Shown piece by piece: positions 28,332-35,876 of a stretch of 64,000 nt of DNA (within the stretch, counting starts at the first letter, position 1; each line of letters begins with the position of its first letter). The DNA lies in contig CAZMNW010000008.1 in the NCBI GenBank assembly GCA_964567755.1, forward strand, positions 1 through 64,000. The letters are read 5' to 3'. Position numbers and translations under genes: made by a program. This stretch comes from DASRJW01 sp964567755 (lineage in GTDB: Bacteria > Krumholzibacteriota > Krumholzibacteriia > G020349025). Under the pieces are notes generated by a model. It was not told the DNA's origin, ran no database searches, and was given only the letters and a program-made list of their open reading frames with translations.

Positions 28332-29546
28332 TCAGCTCGACAAATGACGGGCCAGGATCGTTCTCATGAGCGAGTTTCCGGGCTGCGCACCGGCGGTCAT
28401 CGCCCGGATCTGCTCGTTGATGCGTTGGGCAGGCACGCCTGCGCCGACGGCCGCCTGGGCCACCGCCGAGTAAGCATCGAGCACATCACCCCCGGTGATC
28501 TCATAACCATGACCGCGCGAGATCCAATGCAGCGCAGCCAGCCCAGCCGCCAGCGCGAAGTCAGGCTGCTTCTCGGCATAGTCGCGGGCGGCGCGGGTCA
28601 GCGTGCGCGGATCGGTGGGGCTGCGCGCGGCCAACTCGATCGCCACATCGAACAGGCCCGCATCCTTGGCGGCAGCAAACCATTTGCCCTCGGCGCCAGG
28701 CGTGCTGGCAATCAGGTCGCGCAGGATCTCTTCCGGCTGCTTGTTGGGATACTTCTTGGCGATGGCGCGAAACGTGGCGAGGTGGGTCGTGCCTTGATTG
28801 GCTTCCAGTGCGTAGCGGCAGTAGGCCTCGTCGAGTAAGCCGGACGACAACAGGATGGCTTCGCAGGACTGGGCGATTTGCCAGCCCGGATCATTGAGTC
28901 CGCGCGACTCCTCTGCATAGCGAATTGCCTCCGCTTTCTTGCCCATCGCCGACAATGCTTTCACGCCCCAGCGCCGGTCGTGCCACCACTTGAATGGAGC
29001 CTTGTCGATCAGCGCCAACAACTCCTGGTGGCGGCCTGCCGCATACAGGGACGCAAGGCAGGCACTGGTGCCTTTGAAGAATCCGTGGCCAGACGCCTTC
29101 GGGCTCCACACGCTTTCGACGACCGGCATGAATTCGTCGGCCCAGTGCGATGCCAATTCTGGCGTCACGCACAGCTTGCCCCAGTAGTCGCCCAGCAGTT
29201 CGATGTAGGGCATCTCGTCGTCCTGCAAGGCCTGCCATAACCGCTCCAGCCAGCGTTGCCGCTGCTTCGGCTCGACGTCGGCCTTGACGATGATTGGCAC
29301 GAGGGTATCGATGGCCTTGTTGACCGCCGAACCCAGGGCACCCGATGAACTGTCCACCTGCTCAAGCGCCGGAGAGAGTTTTTCCAGCAGGGTGATGGCA
29401 CCCTCAGCGGCAAGCACAGGCTCCTTGCGGGCGACCTGCTTGACCTCCGCAATGGCTTCCGTGATCCGCTGCACGGGCGTGTCGGATCGCCAGCCGAACG
29501 CATGCCGGCGGAAACGGGAGGCGAATTGCCACTTGTGAGCAGTCAT
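28332..29546 (-). CDS. conserved helical-repeat protein of unknown function
   Basis: 404 residues from ATG 29546. The protein is helical throughout, with TPR/HEAT-like pairs such as ACLASLYAAGRHQELLALID and WGVKALSAMGKKAEAIRYAEE. A segment near FFKGTSACLASLY and another, ATFRAIAKKYPNKQPEEILR, look conserved. No catalytic motif is seen. It begins 17 bases after the ImmA/IrrE gene and is third in the XRE-ImmA operon. In this position it could be a cargo or immunity gene of the element. I do not know a function. Confidence 0.75.
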   Translation of the reverse strand: MTAHKWQFASRFRRHAFGWRSDTPVQRITEAIAEVKQVARKEPVLAAEGAITLLEKLSPALEQVDSSSGALGSAVNKAIDTLVPIIVKADVEPKQRQRWLERLWQALQDDEMPYIELLGDYWGKLCVTPELASHWADEFMPVVESVWSPKASGHGFFKGTSACLASLYAAGRHQELLALIDKAPFKWWHDRRWGVKALSAMGKKAEAIRYAEESRGLNDPGWQIAQSCEAILLSSGLLDEAYCRYALEANQGTTHLATFRAIAKKYPNKQPEEILRDLIASTPGAEGKWFAAAKDAGLFDVAIELAARSPTDPRTLTRAARDYAEKQPDFALAAGLAALHWISRGHGYEITGGDVLDAYSAVAQAAVGAGVPAQRINEQIRAMTAGAQPGNSLMRTILARHLSS

Positions 29547-29563
29547 GATCGATTTGCCATAAG

Positions 29564-30476
29564 TTACCGCACCGGATACTGGCCGTTGCGGATGAAACGA
29601 TCGTAGGTGTCTTCCTCCGGCTCCTCGTCGTCGTGGCGTGCTCCCTGCCACTCGGCTTCGGGCAGCAGTAGCAAGGTCAGCGTGTAGTCGTACTGGCCAG
29701 CAACTCGGATCATTTCCGTAACCGGCATGCTGGCAGGCTCACGGGCAAACCAGGACTGGGCACGCCCCGTCCGGCTGTCGGTGAGGTCAAAGACGTTGTA
29801 GCTGTGCGCCAGCGCATCACTTGGCAGTTCGATGGTGTTCTTGCGGGTCGCAAAGTAGGCGCCAGACTTGAGCGCCGCCTTGTTCGACTTGGCCCACAGC
29901 ATGTGATCGTCGCGGCTGGCCACCAGCACGGCGCGCTTGGGTGCAATCTCGGTCCAGCGCAAGGCGGCGGCCGTCAGCGACACACCATAGCGGTCGGCGC
30001 AGTGGCCCAGCAGATCAAAACTGACCTGTTGACCGTCCACCTGGCGCCGGAAGTCATCCAGCGGCATCAGAAGGGTCGAGGCGAACAGATCTGCCTCGAC
30101 CTCGATGTCGCGTTCGTTGTTGTCGCCCGTTTCGATGTCACCGTCGCCGCACTGAAAAATATCCTGCTGGTGACGGTGCAGGATGTAGTGACCGAACTCA
30201 TGCGCAATCGTGAAGCGCTTGCGACCCTCCGACGGGGTGGCGCTGTTGTAGACGATCAGCCACTTCGATTTCGCCTTGTTGGCTTTCAGCAGACCATCAA
30301 AACCTTCCAGATCCGTGCCTTCGACCCTGTCGATCGGCGAGTCTGCGAAACACTGACGCGAATACTCCAGCGCCAGCTTCGTCAACCTTGACCGGAAACC
30401 GATCCGCACCGATCACCGTGTTGAGCATGGACGAGATGCGGTTGGCCTCGGCCATGGGCTTTTTCGCATCCGTCAT
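29564..30476 (-). pseudogene. ImmA/IrrE metallopeptidase, N-terminus split by a one-base frameshift
   Basis: The main frame (30,409 to 29,564, 281 codons) carries the zinc site HEFGHYILH and a downstream Glu in ERDIEVEADLFASTLLMP. The natural start is the ATG at 30,476, which overlaps the XRE stop (ATGA) and encodes MTDAKKPMAEANRISSML. That frame runs into the main one only if one base near 30,380 is skipped, giving PVKVDKLALEYS. As read, the upstream frame ends early. A GTG at 30,409 could restart a shorter but zinc-site-complete protein. ImmA proteases cleave XRE-type repressors to release prophages. It may be a real mutation, a programmed +1 shift or a sequencing error. Confidence 0.7.
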
Positions 30477-30793
30477 TCATCGTCCCAGGCTTCGAGGATC
30501 TTGCGGAGCTTCTTCTTGTCCGGCTCCGACATGGTTTTGTACTTGCGGAAGAAGGCCTCATCGAGCACCGCCTCGTCCGGCGTGGCCGTGGACTCGATCA
30601 GTAGAAACTCCGTGGTGACATCGAGGACGGCGGCAATCTTGCCGATCTTGTCGGCCGATGGTTTCGGATCGTCTTTGTTCTCCAGCTCCCAGATGTAGCT
30701 CTTGCTGGAGTCCGTCAGCTCAGCCAACTGCTCCAGGCTGAGCTTCTTCTGCTTCCGCAATGCGCGGATCTTGTCCCCCAAGGGCGATGGCAC
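30473..30793 (-). CDS. XRE-family repressor
   Basis: 106 residues from a GTG at 30,793 with GAGGAG 6 bases before. The HTH is IRALRKQKKLSLEQLAELTDSSKSYIWELENKD. A helical C-terminal tail with FRKYKTMSEPDKKKLRKILEAWDDE probably dimerises. Paired with an ImmA/IrrE protease, this is the usual repressor and anti-repressor-protease arrangement controlling mobile elements. It is divergent from the gene at 30,999 and likely binds the inverted repeats in between. Confidence 0.92.
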   Translation of the reverse strand: MPSPLGDKIRALRKQKKLSLEQLAELTDSSKSYIWELENKDDPKPSADKIGKIAAVLDVTTEFLLIESTATPDEAVLDEAFFRKYKTMSEPDKKKLRKILEAWDDE

Positions 30794-30838
30794 CGTTATC
30801 TCCTCATGTGTTGGCGTCAGTCCGAAAATAATACCACT

Positions 30839-30907
30839 GTGCCGAACGAGTTCGTACCTGCTTGACAAACCCCGTATCAGTCCGAGACAATCGTAACCGT
30901 TCGGCAC
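30839..30907. promoter_or_regulatory. divergent operator/promoter region
   Basis: An inverted pair, GTGCCGAAC (30839-30847) and GTTCGGCAC (30899-30907), brackets a plus-strand promoter: TTGACA at 30862-30867 and GACAAT at 30886-30891 with an 18-base spacer. GAAC-GA-GTTC at 30844-30853 adds a short dyad. These are likely binding sites for the XRE repressor. Confidence 0.55.
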
Positions 30908-30998
30908 ACCGAACGCCATCGGTCTGCACACCCCACTCATGAAAAGGGGCCGTCGGGGCTGATACCAAGCCAATCCAAACCTTTTTAGGGGTATGTAG

Positions 30999-32228
30999 AT
31001 GAATGATGCAGAGAATTTGACCAAGCTCCTGGGCCACCTGCCGCCGGCAGTGTTCCGTGAATTCATGGTGGATGAATTCAGCCTGGCCATGCCGGACCCG
31101 GACGCCAAGACGCCGAAAAAGGAACAGCGCGAGCAGATGGAGGCCGTACTGTCCGCCCTTGGGGTGAGTGAGCGGCAGCGGATCGAGGAAGTGGCCGAAC
31201 GGATCGTGCTGTTGTCGGATGGCGCTGGCCAGGACGTCATCGACGGCTTCAAGGACGACATATTCGATGACGCCGCCCGGGAAGCCTTCGCCGCGATCCC
31301 GAACCAGTACCAGCGCGCGCTATGGCTTCATATCAACGAGCCCTCGCTCTTCGAGGAAGCGCTGAACGCCCGCCAGGCGGACGTGTTTCGGCAAAGCGCG
31401 TCCTGCTACTCGGGTTTCATGGCGCCCGCCAAACTTGCGGTACTCGACGATGCGGCGGCCAAGACGGCGTTCCATCAGACCGTTGCCCAGCAACTCGGGT
31501 GTTCCGATGACGCTGTCGCGATCCAGATTTTCAAGCGCCTGCGGCCCGATACGCAGACCGGCGAAGACGTGGACCTCTACCAGATCAGCATCCACCACAA
31601 CCGTCCGCCGGAAATCATCGACTGCGTGCAGGCCAGCGAACTAGTGCCACAAGAGGTAATCCGCGCGGTGTCTTCACACATCACCTATGAGCCGGCCAAT
31701 GGGCACCTGGAGGTGCTGTCGAAGGACACGGATGGGCGCGAAGCGCTGGCTCGTATCGTGGCCGACTCCCTGCTGCAATCGCCCATCAGCGGCGAGAAGA
31801 TCCCGCTCAAACAGTACGACTACCAGAGCCTGGCGGGACCACGAAACTTCGACATCGCCAGCGAATCAGTGGCCTTCGTCAAGGTCGTGGAGCTCGGCTA
31901 CGCCGCCGCTAATGGCCGGTCGCTGCTGGTGAAAATCTGGACCAAGGACGCCGACGATATCTATGCGGCTGCTCGGTCGTTGATCAGCCCCACCTTCGAC
32001 TTCCGCGATCACCACCTGAACTACGCCAAGCTGTCCATCAAAGTGAAAAAGGTCGGCAAAGACCGTGCGCGCACCATCACCGTGATTCTGCGTGACGACA
32101 ACAAGTGCAACATCAAGACGAAGCGGGAAAGGGACCGGGCGTTGTGCGATCGCCTGCTGGCCAAATGGAATCTGGTGAAGGAGATCGGCCATGTCGTTGA
32201 AGCCCCTGCCGACGCAGTCGCTGCTTGA
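30999..32228 (+). CDS. unknown protein, first of a divergent two-gene pair
   Basis: 409 residues. It starts MNDAENLTKLLGHLPPAVFR. It has mixed helix and strand, with a middle block VDLYQISIHHNRPPEIIDC and a late basic block VKKVGKDRARTITVILRDDN and KRERDRALCDRLLAKWNL. No signal peptide, membrane helix or catalytic motif is visible. It overlaps the next gene by 38 bases, implying linked expression. It is transcribed away from the XRE repressor, from the promoter at 30862-30891. Function unknown. Confidence 0.75.
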   Translation: MNDAENLTKLLGHLPPAVFREFMVDEFSLAMPDPDAKTPKKEQREQMEAVLSALGVSERQRIEEVAERIVLLSDGAGQDVIDGFKDDIFDDAAREAFAAIPNQYQRALWLHINEPSLFEEALNARQADVFRQSASCYSGFMAPAKLAVLDDAAAKTAFHQTVAQQLGCSDDAVAIQIFKRLRPDTQTGEDVDLYQISIHHNRPPEIIDCVQASELVPQEVIRAVSSHITYEPANGHLEVLSKDTDGREALARIVADSLLQSPISGEKIPLKQYDYQSLAGPRNFDIASESVAFVKVVELGYAAANGRSLLVKIWTKDADDIYAAARSLISPTFDFRDHHLNYAKLSIKVKKVGKDRARTITVILRDDNKCNIKTKRERDRALCDRLLAKWNLVKEIGHVVEAPADAVAA

Positions 32229-33195
32229 TCTGATCGACCTGTTCGAGCAGTCAGGGCAGCCGATTGTCGGTGGCGATGGACAGCGACTTTATGGGGTGCC
32301 CGGTTGGAGCGTTCTGGGACAGACGTCGCTGACCGCGAAGCAGCTGGAACAATGGGCCGATTGCGTTGGCTACGCCGGGAGCTACCCAGCACCGCTCGAC
32401 GACGATCGCGTCCATGTAGACCTGACAGAGGACGACCAGGCTGATCGCTATCGCTACCGCTGCCCTGAGACATTTCGATGGAAATTTGTCCCCGCTGCTG
32501 AGGTCGCTGTCTACAGCGTTCGCCCCACTGCAATCCTGAATGTAGTCGCCGATCTTCTTGGTATCGCGCAGGCGCTGCGTAAGGGGATTGAAACGCCCCT
32601 GCTGGACGCTTTCCTCTGGCATTTGGGAAAGGCCAGAGTCGGACCAGCGCTGACAGATATCTGGCTTGTTCGCGGGTTGTCGCAATCCGTCGACCAAGTT
32701 TTTCGGCACTTCAGCCAGACAAGTCTTCCTGAGCAAGGCCTGATTCTTTCGTCCGGCGGAGTGTTGCCGCAGTTTGTGCGCCCACCTCGCAGCTACCGCT
32801 TCGCGTCGCTTCGAGATGCAATCGTCGACTACGTCGCGACGCCATGCATCGACATGGATTTGCTGCATCGCATCCTGGCGACCCCGCCCGATGGCGCGAT
32901 CCGACCCGTATTGCCGGTGCACTTTGACGAATACACCAACACACTGACCATCCGCACAAAGACCAAGCCATGGACGATCAAAGGCGAACGCCAGGCTGCT
33001 GCAGTCCGCTACATGTTCGAGCAGGCCATCAACGACAGGTGGCTTCTCCCAGCCGCTGAAATTCTCGGCGCAGCCTATGCAGACAAGAAGACGGCTCGCA
33101 GTCAGCGCATGCAGAACCTATTCAGTGGCAACACCGACTGGGAGGACTACATCGACAACCCTGAAAAGGGGAAGTATGGCTTCCGACGAGATTGA
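32191..33195 (+). CDS. unknown protein, second of a divergent two-gene pair
   Basis: 334 residues from MSLKPLPTQSLLDLIDLFEQ. The N-terminal part has GGDGQRLYGVPGWSVLG. The C-terminal ~90 residues read KTKPWTIKGERQAAAVRYMFEQA and then TARSQRMQNLFSG, a winged-helix-like segment that suggests DNA binding. The rest has no motif I can name. It starts inside the previous gene and ends just before a strong terminator, so the two form one unit. Confidence 0.7.
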   Translation: MSLKPLPTQSLLDLIDLFEQSGQPIVGGDGQRLYGVPGWSVLGQTSLTAKQLEQWADCVGYAGSYPAPLDDDRVHVDLTEDDQADRYRYRCPETFRWKFVPAAEVAVYSVRPTAILNVVADLLGIAQALRKGIETPLLDAFLWHLGKARVGPALTDIWLVRGLSQSVDQVFRHFSQTSLPEQGLILSSGGVLPQFVRPPRSYRFASLRDAIVDYVATPCIDMDLLHRILATPPDGAIRPVLPVHFDEYTNTLTIRTKTKPWTIKGERQAAAVRYMFEQAINDRWLLPAAEILGAAYADKKTARSQRMQNLFSGNTDWEDYIDNPEKGKYGFRRD

Positions 33196-33223
33196 CCAGC
33201 TACCTGTTAGCAGCACCACGCAG

Positions 33224-33246
33224 AACCGCCTTCGGGCGGTTTTTTG
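33224..33246 (+). terminator. rho-independent terminator of the unknown two-gene unit
   Basis: Stem AACCGCC and GGCGGTT with a TTCG tetraloop, followed by a T run. It separates the control region from the replication genes. Confidence 0.9.
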
Positions 33247-33377
33247 CTTTCTGGACCCCGCTTTTCCCCTCAGCGGCTGCGCCCGTACATCAGCCCGTAC
33301 ATGGCGGCGGAAGACGCCCGCACAGGCCGACTTCGAAACTGACCTCACGAATTCGCAACAACCAGAAGGAGTGCATC

Positions 33378-33590
33378 GTGAGTGTCAAACATCTGAATCA
33401 ATGCCAGTTGGCCGAACGTTGGGGAGTCAGCGAAGCAACGCTTGAACGCTGGCGCTCTGAAGGCATCGGCCCAGTATTTCTGAAGCTCCAAGGCCGCGTC
33501 CTGTACCGCATCGAGGACATCGAAGCCTACGAGACCGAGAGCCTGCGCAAGAGCACCTCCGAACGCGTCAATGCCGGAGGCGCCCTATGA
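33378..33590 (+). CDS. small HTH (excisionase/MerR-like) protein
   Basis: 70 residues from a GTG with AGGAG 8 bases before. The HTH is NQCQLAERWGVSEATLERWRSEGIGPVFLKLQGRVLYR, the layout of phage excisionases and small MerR-like proteins. It starts the replication transcription unit and overlaps the next gene by 4 bases. It could be an excisionase for the serine recombinase or an early regulator. Confidence 0.8.
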   Translation: MSVKHLNQCQLAERWGVSEATLERWRSEGIGPVFLKLQGRVLYRIEDIEAYETESLRKSTSERVNAGGAL

Positions 33591-34057
33591 ACCGCATCTC
33601 CCCCGACGAGGTCCTGACCACCCCTGCCGGCGAGCTCGCTGCGCTTGCCAGCGAATCGCTGTTCCAGCTGAAGAACGATGCCGCTGATCTCCTGGCTGCA
33701 GCCAAGGCGATCGTTGAGCACGTCGATCGCGCACTGGATCTCAAGTACGCCGACCGCGCACACCAGCTGCGATTGGCGGCAGGCAAGGACACCGGCGTCG
33801 TCCATTTCGACGACGGCCATGTCCGCATCACCGCCGATCTTCCCAAGAAAGTCGACTGGGATCAGACACGGCTCGCCGAGATCACCCGTCGCATTGCAGC
33901 CAACGGTGATGACCCATCCGAGTACGTGGACACCAGCTACCGGATCTCGGAAACCAAGTTCAACGCGTGGCCTGACTCGATCAAGAGCGCCTTCGCCCCG
34001 GCACGCACCCTCAAGACCGGCAAGCCGGGCTTTCGTCTCGCTCTGCTTCAGGAGTAA
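33587..34057 (+). CDS. phage early protein of unknown function
   Basis: 156 residues, mostly helical at the start (AALASESLFQLKNDAADLLAAAKAIVEHVDRALDLKY) with a following GKDTGVVHFDDGHVRITADLPKKVDWDQ. Proteins of this form occur just upstream of recombination genes in temperate phages. No motif is known to me. It overlaps the HTH gene by 4 bases and lies 5 bases before the next gene. Confidence 0.75.
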   Translation: MNRISPDEVLTTPAGELAALASESLFQLKNDAADLLAAAKAIVEHVDRALDLKYADRAHQLRLAAGKDTGVVHFDDGHVRITADLPKKVDWDQTRLAEITRRIAANGDDPSEYVDTSYRISETKFNAWPDSIKSAFAPARTLKTGKPGFRLALLQE

Positions 34058-34062
34058 TCGCC

Positions 34063-34377
34063 ATGAAAACCAAACCTACGCTGCTCGAACTGCTTCGCAA
34101 ACAGCCGGAGATGTACCTGCGGGATCTGCCCGAAACCATCCGCATCCCAGCGCTGGACGGCAACCGCCCCGACGAAGTCGTGCGTCGCCTCGAGGACGCC
34201 ACCATCGATGACGTGGCATTCGCGATCCAGGGCATGGAGTCCGAAACCCGCGTTATCCATCGGCGCCTGAGTGGTCTTCGCGACCTGTACGAAATGGCCC
34301 GCAAGCGTGGCGCACTCGGCATGACCACCGTTGCTGACGCGTTCGCCAACATCAGCACCGAGGAGGCCGGCAAATGA
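34063..34377 (+). CDS. small phage early protein
   Basis: 104 residues beginning MKTKPTLLELLRKQPEMYLR. It is helical, with a central ATIDDVAFAIQGMESETRVIHRRLSGLRDLYEMAR segment that could form a coiled bundle. Its stop overlaps the ATPase start (ATGA). Function unknown; position suggests a partner of the Sak4-like ATPase. Confidence 0.7.
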   Translation: MKTKPTLLELLRKQPEMYLRDLPETIRIPALDGNRPDEVVRRLEDATIDDVAFAIQGMESETRVIHRRLSGLRDLYEMARKRGALGMTTVADAFANISTEEAGK

Positions 34378-35249
34378 GTCTCCCCATCATTACTGCAGAC
34401 CAGCGCCTGGCCGAGCGCCGTGGCGTGAAAGGCGTGCTCGTCGGCAAGAGCGGCATCGGCAAAACCTCGCAACTCTGGACGCTGAAACCCACTGCCACGC
34501 TGTTCTTTGATCTTGAGGCTGGAGATCTCGCTGTCGAGGGCTGGGCCGGTGACACGATCCGCCCGCGCACTTGGCAGGAGTGCCGTGACTTCGCGGTGTA
34601 CATCGGTGGACCGAACCCGGCGCTGCGCGACGACCAGCCGTTCAGCCAAGCCCACTTCGATGCCGTGTGTGTGCGCTTCGGTGATCCGACGGTCCTGGAC
34701 AAGTACGACACCGTGTTCGTCGACTCCATCACCGTGGCCGGACGCTTGTGCCTGCAATGGTCCAAGGGCCAACCACAGGCCTACTCCGAGAAGACCGGCA
34801 AACCTGACAGCCGGGGTGCATACGGGCTGATGGGCCAGGAAATGATCGCCTGGCTGACCCACCTGCAGCACACGCGAGGCAAGAACGTGTGGTTCGTCGG
34901 CATCCTCGACGAGCGGCTGGATGACTTCAATCGACGCGTGTTCTCGCTGCAGATCGACGGCTCGAAAACCGGACTGGAGCTGCCCGGCATCGTCGATGAG
35001 GTCGTCACGCTGGCCGAGCTGAAGGCCGATGACGGTGCCAGTTACCGCGCCTTCGTCTGCCACACGCTGAACGCATGGGGCTACCCCGCCAAGGACCGCT
35101 CCGGGCGGCTCGATCCGATCGAGGAGCCGCACCTCGGCCGCCTCATGGAAAAGATCGCAGGCCCGGCCAGGCCAGCTACCGAACGGCTCGATTTCGCGCG
35201 CCCTGCGCCCGCTGCCATCCCCGAATCCACTTCGACTCAGGAGTCCTGA
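34374..35249 (+). CDS. Sak4-like RecA-fold ATPase
   Basis: 291 residues. Walker A is GKSGIGKTSQ near residue 24; Walker B is YDTVFVDSIT. The rest of the RecA core includes GAYGLMGQEMIAWLTHLQ and VWFVGILDE. Sak4-type proteins are single-strand annealing-linked ATPases of phages, usually next to an ssDNA-binding protein, as here. It likely supports recombination-dependent replication. An acidic, proline-rich C-tail ends the protein. Confidence 0.85.
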   Translation: MSLPIITADQRLAERRGVKGVLVGKSGIGKTSQLWTLKPTATLFFDLEAGDLAVEGWAGDTIRPRTWQECRDFAVYIGGPNPALRDDQPFSQAHFDAVCVRFGDPTVLDKYDTVFVDSITVAGRLCLQWSKGQPQAYSEKTGKPDSRGAYGLMGQEMIAWLTHLQHTRGKNVWFVGILDERLDDFNRRVFSLQIDGSKTGLELPGIVDEVVTLAELKADDGASYRAFVCHTLNAWGYPAKDRSGRLDPIEEPHLGRLMEKIAGPARPATERLDFARPAPAAIPESTSTQES

Positions 35250-35251
35250 TC

Positions 35252-35863
35252 ATGACCTACTTCGATTTCAATTCTGCTTCCGAACAGACCTCTTTCGACC
35301 TGATCCCCAAAGGCTCGCTGGTGCGCGTCCGCATGACCATCAAGCCGGGTGGCTTCGATGATCCGTCGCAGGGATGGACCGGCGGCTACGCCACCCGCAA
35401 CGACAACACCGGCTCGGTGTACCTCAATTGCGAGTTCGTCGTGATGGAGGGTGAGTTCGCTCGTCGCAAGATGTGGTCGCTGATTGGCCTGCACAGCCCG
35501 AAGGGCCCCGAGTGGGCCAACATGGGCCGCACCTTCGTGAAGGCGATCCTCAACTCAGCGCGCGGCGTTCATCCTGGCGATAACAGTCCTGCCGCGCAGA
35601 ACGCGCGCCGCATCAGCGGTTTTGCCGATCTCGATGGCATCGAGTTTCTCGGCAAAGTCGACTGGGACAAGGACCAGAACGGTCAGGACAAGAGCGTCAT
35701 CAAGGCGGCCATCACGCCGGACCACAAGGACTACGCCGCCCTCATGGGTGGCGCGCAGGGAGTGGCGAAGACGCCGGCGCCTGCACCCGCAAACGGCTCG
35801 AATGCCTATGCCCAGGCCACGGGCCGTGCCTCCGTGCCGGGTCGTCCGAGCTGGGCACAGTAA
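35252..35863 (+). CDS. ssDNA-binding-like protein (DUF669-type)
   Basis: 203 residues. It starts MTYFDFNSASEQTSFDLIPK, then GSLVRVRMTIKPGGFDD and NCEFVVMEGEFARRKMWSLIGL, an OB-like sheet found in DUF669 phage proteins. A low-complexity APAPANGSNAYAQA tail follows. These proteins act with Sak4-like ATPases as single-strand binders. The stop of the ATPase lies 2 bases upstream. Confidence 0.8.
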   Translation: MTYFDFNSASEQTSFDLIPKGSLVRVRMTIKPGGFDDPSQGWTGGYATRNDNTGSVYLNCEFVVMEGEFARRKMWSLIGLHSPKGPEWANMGRTFVKAILNSARGVHPGDNSPAAQNARRISGFADLDGIEFLGKVDWDKDQNGQDKSVIKAAITPDHKDYAALMGGAQGVAKTPAPAPANGSNAYAQATGRASVPGRPSWAQ

Positions 35864-35876
35864 GGGGGACGCCGCC

